Origin: Candolleomyces eurysporus
Taxonomy: Eukaryota; Basidiomycota; Agaricomycetes; Agaricales; Psathyrellaceae
DNA: 64,000 bases
NCBI GenBank assembly: GCA_027579435.1
Contig: JANBPK010000737.1
Coordinates: 186,001 to 250,000, forward strand
Reading direction: 5' to 3'
A program made the translations under genes and the position numbers. The notes under the pieces are model-generated. The model did not search any database. It was not told where the DNA came from and saw only the letters and a program-made list of their open reading frames with translations. Shown piece by piece: positions 42,401-55,100 of the stretch. Numbering within the stretch: the stretch's first letter is position 1; each line of letters begins with the position of its first letter.

Positions 42401-45400
42401 TGCGCATGCAGAGAGCTTCTCAAGAACCTCATCCAAAAGGTTACCTGTAGCCATTCAGTGGGATTGGAATAATGGGGGCATTTGGCACCTCTTACCATCT
42501 TTTAAAGCCCCTACAGATGATAGCAACTGCATGTAGCTAAATCGAACTCCCCATTCTGGGTTATTGTTGAAGTCATCAAAGTGGTTGACAGTGTCAGTGA
42601 TTAGCTCTCTGGTGACAGCTGGCAGGCCAAATCAACAAGGATATTACTCTGGGAAGATATAGACAAAAGTATATGTACTTACCCTGTTTTGTGAGTTGAA
42701 TCAAAGATTTGAGGCATGCATTTTGAACTTCTTGCTCAGAACTATGTCTGGCTGTTTCGAAAAGAATAGTATGTGCATCATGGGATTCAAGCAGGACTAG
42801 AGAGGTTGCATGAACATCTGTGGGAGATGTGAAAGGGGGAGTCCTTACAGTGTACAGCAATGGTTGTGAAGGTATTGACCCAAGCTGTTTGACCATCCTG
42901 TCCAATTGTGGAGAGCAGTTCACGCAGAGGGAGCTTGAGCGTTGTTTGAAGCATGCAATCCATTGCACCTGTTTTGAAAAATTAACATTTGGTCAAGTTG
43001 AATGAAAGGTCACACACTGCAATGCTCACTCTCATTGTCATGGGCCTGAAGGCATTCATGTGTGTCTGAATTTGGCTCCACAGGTTTCAGAGTGGGGTTT
43101 GCTTTGATCCCATCCCTCATATCATTTGCTATACCTTTCAGAACCTTGTTGACACTTTCCTTCAGGGCCGCTGAAATGGGAAAGGTTACATAATTTTCAT
43201 CATCAAGGGAAGCAACACACATCTTTGTGAAAGAGCTACCAGCAGCCTAACCCATTTCACCATGGGGAGCCAGTCACTCTGAGAACCATGAAAGGGTAGC
43301 TTGAGATTCTGTGGCAAGGCACTTTTGAGTGCCTTGATATACTCAGAATCTTGAATGTTTAGCAATTTAGAGCAGGGTCTCAAAAAATAGATGTTCTTGC
43401 ACCTACCATTTTCATGTTCTCCCAGTATCAAGAAGTCTCCATGGGTATCTTTCCACACCTCAGAGTCACTGTCTGATTTGACATAAAGCTCAAGAAGGAT
43501 TGGAATGATCTTGAATGACACTAAGCACAAGTATTAACAAAGGATGGCTCTTGGGATATGTAGAAAAAATGTACCATGTTTGACCATGTCACTTAAGAGA
43601 GAAATCCAGAGAGAGCATATGGTGGGATCTCTTTCTTTGATGACTCTATCCTTCACTGATAATATGGTCAACTCCACTGTCTCCAAGATATCCACTGCAA
43701 AAGAGGATCAGACAGGTTTTTTGGGGCATCAGGACCAGTTCACGCACAGCTTGGAGAATGATTTTTACAGATGGTTGTAATCAACCTGATAGATGAGCAT
43801 TGAACATCCTTTGCTTGATCAGTACCAGCCCATTCAACAAGTTTTTTGAGGAGATCTTTGTTTGTGAGATCAACTAAATACTGCAGTGTTATTGATCCAA
43901 AACTTATAAAGGGGTGCATTGGGAGGGCTTCACTTACGCTGGTCTATGAAAACCTCCAACACCAACACAGTGTTGTGGCGAATTGGCCATGAACTAGGCC
44001 GTGATGCTGCAGCAGTTTCCAGCCAGGTTAGTGCGTCAACCTTCAGCATGCCACTGATGCGACCTGCAGTACATGGCATTAATTGCAATCCAATATGCCA
44101 CTTATTTTGAAGCTCACCATCCTTGCTAAGTTTCTCAAGGAGAGCAATGGCTATCCCAACAACAAAGTTGCTACCATTGATGGCATTCCTGACAACCCGC
44201 TCAAACACAGCAGGGAATATGTCAACAACCAGGTCACTGGGGTGGTCCCATGCAAAAGCATATGACGGCTTTTCCAAGGCATCTTTGGATCCATCGTCTT
44301 CCAGAAGTTCTGATAGCTCATGCACAATATGTCGATGCTTGTGTAATCTCAGGCTGTCCCACCTTGTGTTGAGGGTCTTCAGTATAGCATTCTTGATCTC
44401 TGTTGCAAATCCTGTAAGAAGGTGGTGGATGTTAGAATAACAGAGTATATGAAGCTGGGATTCGATTACCTCTTGCCCATACATCTTTCACCAGGTGCAG
44501 TGCACACTGACAAATATTTGTGGATTGTTCAGTCAAGGCAATCTCAACCAAGCGAGGGATACATTGGTTGATAAGGGAGTAGAATGGGCTCCCGAGATCT
44601 GAAAAAGGGTATATGTGAACTCATTGTTAACTCACTGGTAGCGAGCCACGCACCATCCCAGATGGTTCTGACAAACGCGATAGTGCGCAGAATCTGTTCA
44701 TTTTCATTATGATAGAGCCCCGTCCGAACACTGGCAAGCAGAGCAGTGGTCACTAGAGGCATCATTTCATTTGAGGATGTCACCAAATGCACGAGTATTT
44801 GCAGCCCGTCCTCTCTGAAATCCTCATCCTCGTATACGATCAGATTCGAGATAGTGGTAATTGAGGTGGAACTGAACAGATCGGCTGCGGAACTTTGAGG
44901 TACGTTTCTTGAATTATCCAATTAATTTTCCTCACCACTCAACTCTGGGACTTGATTGAGCATTCTGATTGCGTGGAGTCGGAATGCGCGACCGGTTGGA
45001 GCGAATCCTAAAACAAGGGCCTCCAATATCCCGTTGCTTGGGCGACAAGCACCGCGAATTGCGCTTCGAAGCAAAAACGGTGAATTGCTTATCGCATCCA
45101 CGGCCATATCTTCCCAGATCGTCACTTGATAACTAGGTTAAAGACCCTGATTTTCATGCGGTTAAGAAAAGTGGATACTTACCCATGGCGGAAAAGAGTC
45201 GCGACAAAACATCCAGTCCCTGTGCATCAATCATTTGACGCTCGTTCATGGCTATATCGGGTGCCCATTCGCTTGTACGCTCCATGTCCAGTACAGTGAG
45301 CCCAGCTATTGCCAATGTCAACTGATTGTAATTACCAGTGCGAGCGGGTGACCTACCCTGAGTGATAGACTGGCCGAGGATGAGTGCGCCAACTTTCATG

Positions 45401-46923
45401 ACATTCTTTTGGGCTTGAAGAGCGCCACGGCAGGCGGCCAGCATAACGTATAGTCGGTGACTGGAGCGGATATCCCCTTGAACCCTGTTCCACGGGCAGG
45501 CATCCATCTCAGTCAAATGAAAATCCATGAGATGGAGAGACGGGGAGTGCTCGAGGGGTAGTTGCCGGAATAGGCAAAGGATTTCTGTCCTAAGAGCCAA
45601 TCGTAAGGGGTGAAGGGTTTCAGGTAAGGTGTTCCGCCGATGAAGAGGATGACCGGGCTCGAGTAGAGTCTTCAACGCCTGAAGGAGGGTTAAGTAGTCT
45701 TTTAAATTAATCTCCCCGAGCTTGCCGGTGAGCCTCCCCATGTTCGCCTCGAATTGGTGAGCGAACCGCAGGAAGGCAAGCAAGTAGTTTGAGAGGGTCT
45801 CATTTTGCTGGTATGAGTCATCCACCGGCGTTGAAGCATGCAGCCTAAAGCATGTTAGCACGCGTTCAGGGGCTTCACTACGACAAATAAGCTGAACCCA
45901 TTTTTCCCCGAAGTCAAGGAGAGACAATTCTGCAACAGCTGCGTCCACTCGTAATGGGTTTGGCGATTTGATCAGGTGAACGAAAATCTCGCCTAAGCAC
46001 CCGTTGATGTCACCGATGCTTGGGGCTGTGTTTGGGCCCTCCTTCCAGTGGAAGATGCTCTTCAAGAACAGAAGGAGGTCGGAAAGAGGAGTCCGGAAAG
46101 ACGATAATGAAGTGACAAAGGGAAGGCAACCCATGGTGAGATAAATCAAACCGCCCGACAAACAAAATCCCAGGAGGACGTGGCCAAGGGTTTGGTGGTC
46201 GGAGATGCTTTGAATAACCAACCCGACGAGGAACAGGATAGAGGCTATCTGAATCAACAAGAACATGAAGGTGATTGCCGGTTGCAGATAGTAAGTGCAC
46301 TCTGTGTCCAGCTTGTAGCGGTTGTAAGCGTCAGATGCTTGACGTCTGGTATTGGTAGGGATAAGGTTTGCTAGCCATGCTTTTGCGAGGATGCCCATGA
46401 TTGCGCTGAAGAGGGTAAGGTATAGGCTAACAAGCCACAGTGCGCTGATCCAACTTGCAGAAATAGGGATGCGCACAACTTCGATTGGAGAACCACGCAG
46501 AGCGTCGCGTATATCGCTGAGCAGGTTCTGCTCCGAGTCATCCTGAATGTCGCGGCGGGCGTCAATAACAAAAGAAGAAACCACCCCAGCGAATAAACCG
46601 GCCTGCAAAAAAGGTCAACCAAACGATTTCCATGCTCAACCGGCTATTGGCCACGCACAAATAAGAGAACAGAGTCCAATAAGCCTGATTTCATGAGTTC
46701 GACTCTCTCCTTTGCTGCTCGTTCAGCGTCTTCCAGGTAGAGGCTCCATATATTCGATCCAGGCCTAAAATCAAGGTCACTGCTCTTCGATTCAGGTTCG
46801 GGATCATGGTCCTTTCTCTTTGATTCAGGCCTGAGAGCCGGGTCTTCGTCGATATCGATTATATGCTAAGATTTTACGGTCAGACAAGATGCTACATAAC
46901 AGAAACGGACCCACCGATTCCAT
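39462..46923 (-). CDS. DUF6535-HEAT/ARM repeat membrane protein 1
   Basis: Giant multi-exon gene. A three-codon first exon (ATG 46923) and an acidic second exon ending IWSLYLEDAERAAKERVELM lead into the DUF6535 domain: AGLFAGVVSSFVIDARRDIQ, hydrophobic helices around SLYLTLFSAIMGILAKAWL, PAITFMFLLIQIASILFLVG and GHVLLGFCLSGGLIYLTMGC, then a helical region to about 45180. From there to the 3' end, about 20 short exons encode HEAT/ARM-like helical pairs, for example DFREDGLQILVHLVTSSNEM and SDSGVRAEAITVIQQLLEDG. DUF6535 has no known function, and HEAT arrays bind partner proteins. An N at 39878 breaks the frame. Near 39780-39850 the frame is two bases short of its paralogue, so the last 110 residues may be lost and the product could end at 39694. 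The block 41281-43930 is nearly CpG-free. It may be functional or decaying. Confidence 0.7.
41281..43930. other. CpG-depleted block inside HEAT gene 1
   Basis: By hand count there are about 10 CpG dinucleotides in 41281-43740 (2460 bases). The aligned part of the paralogue, 52381-53340, has about 58 in 960 bases, against about 5 in 42541-43560 here. Flanking parts of the same gene (40981-41280 and 44580 onward) have normal or only mildly reduced CpG. Aligned bases show CG in the paralogue as TG or CA here, the expected result of deamination of methylated C. Exons and splice sites across the block remain largely readable. Confidence 0.85.
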
Positions 46924-47597
46924 GTCTTTGCGCGATGTCAGTGTAGTAGGGCGTAACGGTGTGTGTGTGAGCTGTAGACAAAGGGTCTCCTACCAACGTT
47001 CATGACTGACATAGCGGCGCACGAGGCTTCCGTGAGGTTGTCCACCTGACGTGCCCTTATCTTCTAGACGCATTGCATAGCGCAGTTGGACTAGACCGGT
47101 GACCGATCGGTTATGAAGCCTATGTCTGTCGATAGACCAACGCAGTCTTCATCTCAAGGCCGATCGGTTACCAGAGTACAGTTGGACAAGCTCAAGCACC
47201 GAATCTCAAAAACGGTAGCATTGGCCGTTCAATCATCATCGTCACGCTGTACTGGCGCTTTAGATATGTCACTCAAATTAAACCATACATAAATGTGAAA
47301 TCTTACCTCCACCTGAAGTACGCAACGACATCGGCCGGGAGGGTACTACTTGAGCGGGTCTCCCTGCCATCTGGAGAATCATGATGCAGACTGCGGCTCA
47401 TACAGAACTGATGAATTGTGCTCAAGCGTGTCTTCTCGTTCTCGTCGCGTCGCCTGCGGATATTGTGGTGGTGGTCCGGATGCAGGCGGGATTCAATTTC
47501 CCAGCCGCGATTGACAGCACAGCCTCCGGGGGACAGAGTCGCGCGTTCGTTTCTTGTTCGGATGTTCCTGCACTATTCCGCGGAGAGCCTCTCCAAA
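46924..47597. repeat. Divergent promoter segment, repeat copy 2
   Basis: Between HEAT gene 1 (-) and the PAM17 fragment (+), homologous to 37238-37811 and 56471-57143. It keeps the segments before PAM17 such as ATGCAGACTG and TCTCCAAAATGTCTCT-like sequence. It still serves HEAT gene 1 if that gene is active. Confidence 0.7.
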
Positions 47598-47870
47598 ATG
47601 TCTCTGTCAACCAAAACCATCTGTCTCCACTCTAAAACATGCTAGCAAAACGCTAGTAACCACCTCGTCTGTTAAAGTAGCCCGGGGGTACGCAGCTTAG
47701 GCCAAGGCTGCAAGGAAGGGGTCCCATCCTCAGGCGAAGTGTTGAACCTGGAACGTGGAAGCCAATCAGACGGATGGGAACAGGCAAAACCGGCGTTAGA
47801 AGCCTCACCATCAGGATCTGCCTTGCAATGGCCTGAATATTTAGCAATTAGACGTGATGGTGCGCTGTTT
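47598..47870 (+). pseudogene. PAM17 5' fragment, copy 2
   Basis: Starts ATGTCTCTGTCAACCAAAAC, homologous to PAM17 at 57144 but with a small deletion that gives an early stop. The second-exon end is recognisable at about 47826-47852 (WPEYLAIRR with one base change making a stop). Then the sequence switches to membrane-gene sequence at a GATGGTG-containing point. Confidence 0.82.
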
Positions 47871-48930
47871 CTTATTTCTACTCAACAACTCCGGTTCCCA
47901 CAAGAACATTGACCATTATGCTACGTCTACAACCAAACCTACGCTAGACATACGCTCGCACCCAGCGTCTAAGTTCACTGCAACGAAGTTGACCTGGGTA
48001 GGACAAGTTCTCGAGAGCCAGCCTTCAGATCCTTCGAGCGGAACATACACCATCGACAGCGGGAGTCCGGTTCGGTTAACATGGAATGGATCAACCGCCA
48101 TCACAACGAATCAAATCTACCAAACCTTCTTCGAGACCCCCGACCTCGAAATGGGAACTCACGCCCTTACCGTAATATACCAAGGTACCTCCGCGCCCCT
48201 CGTCCTGGACTACCTTCTCCTGGAAGACCGGGACATGATCGCAGCGACACCTGGGGATCCTGCGCCATCAAGCACTGCGATCACTCCTGGTGGCACAACC
48301 GACCCTGCTTCTAGTTCGCCCAAAGTCCCCGTTGGTGCCATCGTTGGGAAGTCCTTGGTGGGATTGCCTTGATTTAAATTTCCTGGTTCCTCAGGAGGCG
48401 GACGTCAGCTCGACAGGCCCTCAACGAGAAATTCCCTCTGTACTGTAAACCAGATTTTAATGGCCCACACCCATCCAACCCACCGTCTCCTCATTCACAT
48501 CTACGGTTCAGTCTCCCACAAGTGGAGGATCGATCGTGGGTCAATATCCTGTTGTGCACCGACCGGATGGTTTGCTATGATGCACCGCAACCCGCGGCTG
48601 AGGGTGCCCAGATACTCGCGTCCTTGAGGAGGACGCCGGGTGGCTCGGAGACTTCCACAATGCTCCTCATGAACAACATCGAATGGTCGCCAGTTTCCCC
48701 TCCATTGAACAGCTTCAACTTCCGGGATTACCCAATGTCCATGGGCCATACCGGGCCTGCGGGTCCTTTGGTTGCGCATCCTACGGCGACGTATTCCCCC
48801 AATTACAGTACCCCTCCCCAGGGCCCACCCGTCGTGAATACGTTTGATTCAGATGTGTTTGCTTCTCTCTCGCCTGTCGGACACCCCTCCCTTGTACTCC
48901 GTTTACATCTGGGACGTTTCTTTCTGATAA
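47871..48930 (+). pseudogene. Truncated copy of the single-pass membrane gene, copy 3
   Basis: Matches the intact gene from about 35205 (the HENNWPLCYTYNQTF region) with an internal loss of about 190 bases. It then reads well through TKLTWVGQVLESQPSDPSSG, GSTAITTNQIYQTFFETPDL and PVGAIVG, where a frameshift removes the membrane helix. The tail homology runs to the PSYSPNYS-like end and 3' flank. The ATG at 47854 could in principle start a short soluble product of 172 aa that would contain one ectodomain unit. Confidence 0.82.
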
Positions 48931-49159
48931 TACTCGGATTCTGATCCCATCGTTCGAGATGGCCGTGACCAAGAATATATATTGCTCGTAATAATTTGCG
49001 ATGAAAACGACTATGAACATCTCCGATAGTTGCTGGTCCAGACAGCTGGCACTTCAGGGTTTAAACCATTGCATGATACGAATAGCGGGTCAAAGATGAT
49101 CAAACCGAAACCGTACGTATTCTCCTATATCCGACCCACAGCCTCGATTCAAGGATGGC

Positions 49160-52100
49160 TCAGGACGCTCGTACTTTACTTGCCTTTCCCTCGACCCAGC
49201 CATCACATCTCGTACGCCATGCTTTAGGATCGACTGTTTTATGCCTCCCAAACAACGCAAAGGCGAATAATTCCCATAATCCATCATACTTCTTTCCTTG
49301 TTCGCCCTCTTTGTAGTCCTGCAGCGTCCAAGTCCTGCTGCCATAACGGCACCGAAGCGCGCTGGCAATCTCGAATTGGTATGGCGCTTGTGGACGCATC
49401 ACCAGTGCCGATGACAGGGAAAGCATCATATAGTCTACGGCCTCCTTGTCGAACCGTCCTACTTGAAGTTGAGCACTGATAGGAACGTCTGAGACTGCGA
49501 AATTGTGCCTACCATCCGAGATAAGGCGACTTAATAACTCTAGATGACCCGCCACGGAAGGGTCCACACTTCCTGGGTTCTTGAGGGCCACAGACGTGAT
49601 GCAGAGAGAGATTTCTTCGCGTACTACAACATAGATTATCTTTTGTGAGTCCAAAGTTCATATCAGACCGTCAGAGCGACTGCTGACCTTTAACGTCAAG
49701 TGACAATCCAGATAGTAGCTCGAGTACAGAAGGCTTCAGGTCCTCAACCTGGAGAAGCTCGATAAATCTCGTTGCGTTGTAACCGAGGACATGGCCCGTA
49801 GTTTTATCTGAGACTTGTCATGATGTGGACTTCAAAGGACGATCAAGTTACTCACCGAGAACTCCATCCCCATTTCGTACTGCGGATAGTAGCTGTATCA
49901 CCCTTGGACGTACGTCTTTGTGGTCAGCCTTTGTGTCGAAAGCGAGGCCAATGATCCCGGGCAAATAGCTCTTTATTAGTTTGGGATCCAAATGGCCTGT
50001 AACACGTGAATTTTTTAGGATTTCCAGGAAAGTTTTAAAGGCTTACAGTGCTTTATATACAGGCCGCAAATCATATCGATGGTGGTTAAGTGCGCATCCA
50101 ACGGCTCCTGAGGCTGGGGAAGTCTTTTGACCAAGGATTCAACGACATCTTTTGCCGCCTTGTCCAAAATGGGAACTGGAATATTCAATGAAACGAGGGC
50201 AGATATTAAGGAAGAAGCCAGAAACGATTACTTACGTCCGTCCACGAGTCGTCGTAAAACGACTCTTCCTGTAGCTTCTATTTGAGAAATAGGAATTTCA
50301 ATGAACGCCTCCAGAACTGTGTACGCAATGTCAGGCAGGGAAACGGCTCCATATGGCTTTTTAATCTGACCTTTTGGCGCTGAAGCCGAGGGGATGCAGA
50401 GGAGGATTGTTTCAATCTTGTCGCCAAGGGCTTTGTCTCCTTCGATTAAAAGAATTCTCAATAAATGCGGGATCGATTGAGACACAATATCGCTAAACAT
50501 CTCTACCATGATGATTCGGATGGTCAGCTGGCAAAACGGCAACGAAAGGAACAGGAAAGAGTACCGTTGTCAGTTATCATTTCAATGGCCTCCAAAGCAT
50601 TTTCACGTGACCTGGTCGATTCAGGATCTTCGAAGGCGCTCTTGATAGCACTTGACAAGGTTTCGATGGCATTGGCATTACGGAGGATTGGATGTGGCTT
50701 GAGATCACTGCCACTACCGAGAGCCAAGACCGAGCGATTTGACGCCTTCAAAGCTTCCATCAAAACTTGTAGAGCGGCCGTTCTCAAGCTGGGGTTGTCA
50801 TCTTTAACGGCGACATTCGTCAATTGGGAGATGATCGGTGGTTCGCCTAGACACGTCAAGTAGAAGAGAGAATCGCTGATCTCAATAATTTACTCACTGT
50901 TGTCGGTGTTATGTCCCAAGAGATCTTTATATACCGGTTGGTGATCACCTTTGTTCAAACGAATCAGAAACTCATTGCAGGACGGAAGCAACGCCAAACT
51001 GGCACTTCACCTCGATCAGGGACGCAACCGAGCAGACGACCGGATAGACTGATTGCGGTTGAGCGAACATCAACTTGAGTTTTCCCGCTCAGATCCAGTG
51101 CTAATTCGATGGCTCTAGGGAGGATGATGTCGATCGATTCGGCTAGGGGAAGTTGGACTGTCCCCGCAATCAAGTCCCCGCAATCAATGACGTTAAATGG
51201 ATCGACCGTAGAGGGAGAGACCCACCAGTTCGCAACAAAGAATTTAGAGCATCCTGAGATCCAAAGATGCTCTCGCTCGGTTTCTCTTTGACCACCTCTT
51301 CAATGAGTTTTGATACGCAAGCTTGAAATTTGACTAAAAGAGCGTGCTTTCATGTTGAGCCACCAAGATCAATTGGCATAATAGTGGAACACCGACCGTT
51401 CCGACCAAGCAATAAAATTACCTGGATCCAGAGCTGATGTTGCTCTTGAGCGTCATTTCCTATACCTTCAAAGGGACGCTGTAGTGAGTACCGATCTATC
51501 AGAGGGGAAACTGTTAAATCAAACCTTCTTCGGAGGCGGGTGGTGCCGTAATTGTTTTCAGGGCCGTCGCAGCGGAGTCTGCGTAATCCAGAGTCCCAAG
51601 CGACGAACTGAGGGCGTCCCCTAGCTTCGCTGCCACTGACACCCTAAAGTGATCTGCAATAGATACTCAATATAAAGACATATAGTAATACGAAGAAACA
51701 AGTAGTCACCATCTTCAAGAAGCTGTTGCAAAGATTTTACTGCCTCGGCCTGTACATCAGGTTCACAGCTCTTGATTACGGCGTCAAACAGTTTGGTGAA
51801 GTTAAAAAGCTCAACTACATGGGACGTTAGGCTGTGGACAGAAGGGCCTCACTGAAATTGTCTTACCGTCTATCATTTGAGTACTCAAGATCAACTTAAT
51901 CCACGATTCCTGTACTTTCTGGATGTTGTCGCCAATTCCATCTTGGAAATCCTCTTTTAACATGGCCTCGATATGTTGACGATATCTTCCTCTGCGCAAT
52001 GGGTACAGATCACTGTCCCCAACTTCTTTGAGCTTTATAAAGGTATTGACGGCTTCGGAACGGCAGTCGTAGTCGGGATCCAATAATGCTAGATTGGACA

Positions 52101-55100
52101 GCTCCTTGAGATCATTGTGCGAGAGCTCGCCTGTCCAAAACGCTACCATTAGTACGGTTCCTGGTAGGAGAAGGTTGAAGCCCTCACAGCTCTCTAAAAC
52201 CTCTGTCGTGGAAAGTAGCTTCAGGTAGCTGAGGCGAACCCTTGAATTCGAGTCCTTAAGAAAGTGGTCGAAGTGATGGGCGCCAACAATACTAGATCCT
52301 CGGATGACTGATAGGGCCACCAAAAGCATTATTCCGGAAAGATACGAACGGAAGAAACATATACTCACACTGATTTGAGAGTTGACACAGGGATCTGAGG
52401 CACGCACATCGAACGTTGGTATCGGTATCGTGTGTTGCTATTTGGAAAAGAATGATTGGGGCATCTTTGAAATCGGACGGGACTAGAGGCATCAGTTGTA
52501 TCGACGTCTGTCAAGAGAGGAAAATCGAAATATTTACAACATGCTGTAATTTTTGCGAGAATATCGACCCAAGCCCTGCGGTCGTCGCTTCTGAAGTCGT
52601 AGAGTAACCGACGCAGAGGCAGCTTAACCGTTGACTTAGGCATGTAATTCAATACACCTGTTCGTAAAGGCTAACTCAGTCTACATTGTCTCTGATGAGA
52701 CAGAAGATAAGCACTCGCCATCATCTTTGCTTCCATCAGCCTTGACTTGAGGCTCCTGCGTGCCCGAATCTGAGCCCGAGTATTCTGTGAGGCTTCCCTT
52801 GATCACATCCTTCACGTCATTTGCAATGCCCCGGAGAACCTTGCCGACAACTTCTGTCAGGCTCGCTGGAATCAAGAGGTTAGGTAAGTTTCATCAACGA
52901 GCGAACCGGCGCACATCTTAGAGCCGCCATGAGCTTGATCCATTTCACCGTAGTGGGCCGGCTGGCGCGCAAACCGCGCAAAAATGGCTTAAGATCCCGC
53001 GGCAAGGCACGTTTAAGCGCTTCAATATACTCAGGTCCTTGAGAAGTCGAGCAAGTTAGAACGATGTCTCTCGATACCGGATATTCCTGCACATACGAGT
53101 ACTGCCTTTAAACAGTGATGTCACGTCCAGATCTTCAGGAGCGTCTTCCCACAAGTCTGTGACGCTCTGTGTGTGGGTCCAAAGTTCGAGAATGATTGGA
53201 ATGGCCGTTGGAAATGACACTAAGCGCAGGTGTTAACGAAGAGTGGTAATAAAGTTGAAGACCTGTACCATGCTTTGCCCTGTCACATAAGAAATGAATC
53301 CAGAGGGAACGTGTACTGGGATTACTTTCGCGTATAATTCGATCCTTGACCGATATAATGGTAAATTCCACCATGTCGAGCTCCAGATCTCCCGCTGCAC
53401 AAATGGTTCAGAAAGGTTTTATGTGAGTGATTAGAGTAGTTTGCACATACTACGCTCTTGGCAGATGGTTGAAATCAACTTGACAGACGAGAGTCGAGCA
53501 AGTTCATCAAACCCTGTACTAGCCCATTCAGCAAGCTTTTCGAGAAGAGCTTCGTTATCAAGGCCAACTCGAAGGTCAACTAACATGTTGTCAATGCATG
53601 GACACAAAGGCAATATGTTGCTAGGGGTTAACTCACGCTGCTTTATGAAAACTTCCCACACGAGCATGGTGTTATGGGGGACCCACCACCCACTAGGTTG
53701 GGCAGTTTTCAGCCAGCGTAGTGCGTCGATGGGCCCACGGACAAGATCTAGATCTGGAATCACTTTGGCAACCAACTTGTCTCTGCATTAAGGACTTACT
53801 GCCTTTGCTAAGTTCCTTTAGAAGCGACTGTGCTTTCTCACGAACTGATCCGTCGGCGTCATGAATGGCGGTCGTGACTATTTTTTCAAATAGAACAGGG
53901 AATATGTCTTGAATAAAGCCGAGGTTACTGTCCCAAGCAAAAGCGTACGGTGGCGGGCTCGGTCCATCTTTTTTGAGCACTTCTGTCAGGTCAGCCAAGA
54001 TGCGGTCACAGTTCCCGGATGGCAGGTGATCCAAGCCTGCGATGAAAACCTTTTCTATGGCGGCCTTGATTTTTGATGTATATTCTGCGGAATTTCTATA
54101 CGTTCTTGCCCACACGTCCTTTGCCAAGGACAGTGCACGACGGCGAACATCCATTGAGTCTGTACTCAAGGCAACCTCAACCAAGTTGGTGATAGATTGC
54201 TTGGGAACAGAGTTAAACGGACTAGTGGAATCTGAAAAGTGTTAGCGCTTCGTGCGTGGGACGTCTCACTCAGACACATACCTTTCCAGATCGCACTGAC
54301 AAACTCGATTGTACCCAAGCTCTGAGATTGCGACTCATGTTTGAGCCCGATCCCAACTTTAGCAACCAGAGCACTAGTCAATTGAGGCATCGTCCTTTCG
54401 GAAGATGCCCCCAAACTTGCTAGCAGACGCAATCCATCTTCTCTGACATCCCGATCTTCAAATACGACCACGTACGAGATGATATCAATGGATTCAGGGT
54501 TGAACAAGTCGGCTACAACTGTGTGAGGTGAACCAAGACATTGATACATCACAAGAGTCTCACCGTTCAGACCAGGATGTTGGCTGAGCATCCTGATAGT
54601 ATGAGTCCACAACGTACGATGGGGCATCCTTAGGAATGAAACAAGGGTTGATCAGAGGTGGGCGGGAAGCGCCGAGCTCAGACCCCGTGGCAAGGGATGG
54701 CGTGTCGAGTAATGGCGTCGTCACAATGTCATCCGATCCAGTCACTGAAAGACCAATCAGTTGTACTGCCAAGCGGAACGTTCAGGTAAAAAGTACTTAC
54801 TCATAGCTACATAGAGCTGAGGTAAAACCTTCGGTGCCAATGTTTTCACAATGTCGTGCTCTTCATCTTGTACGGTTTGGACCCAGTTCGTTGTTCCGGG
54901 AGCGGACAGAGCACAGTACGCTACGTTCTGGTGTAAGCGAATTAAACTTTCAACGATACGGAAGGACTTAGACTTACCCTCCGCTAGACACAGGCTTAGA
55001 ACATTGGCGCTCATTACCTTCAGATTCTTCCCACTTCGAACTCCTTGAAGAACACCACAGCAGGCGGCCAGTATAAGACGCTGTCGGTGACCGGGGAGAA

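Larger units (their letters stand above)
38080..47870. repeat. Tandem segmental duplication unit B (about 9.8 kb)
   Basis: Order: truncated membrane gene (+), DUF6535-HEAT gene 1 (-), divergent promoter, PAM17 5' fragment (+). It has the same order and orientation as unit C (47871 to about 57440, continuing into intact PAM17) and as the shrunken unit A (34886-38078). Confidence 0.8.

Noticed and set aside
49685..49710. Large number of tiny exons in the HEAT genes as evidence of pseudogenes
   Set aside because: Both copies share the same exon borders with GT-AG ends and conserved HEAT-like sequence, so many short exons is the real structure.
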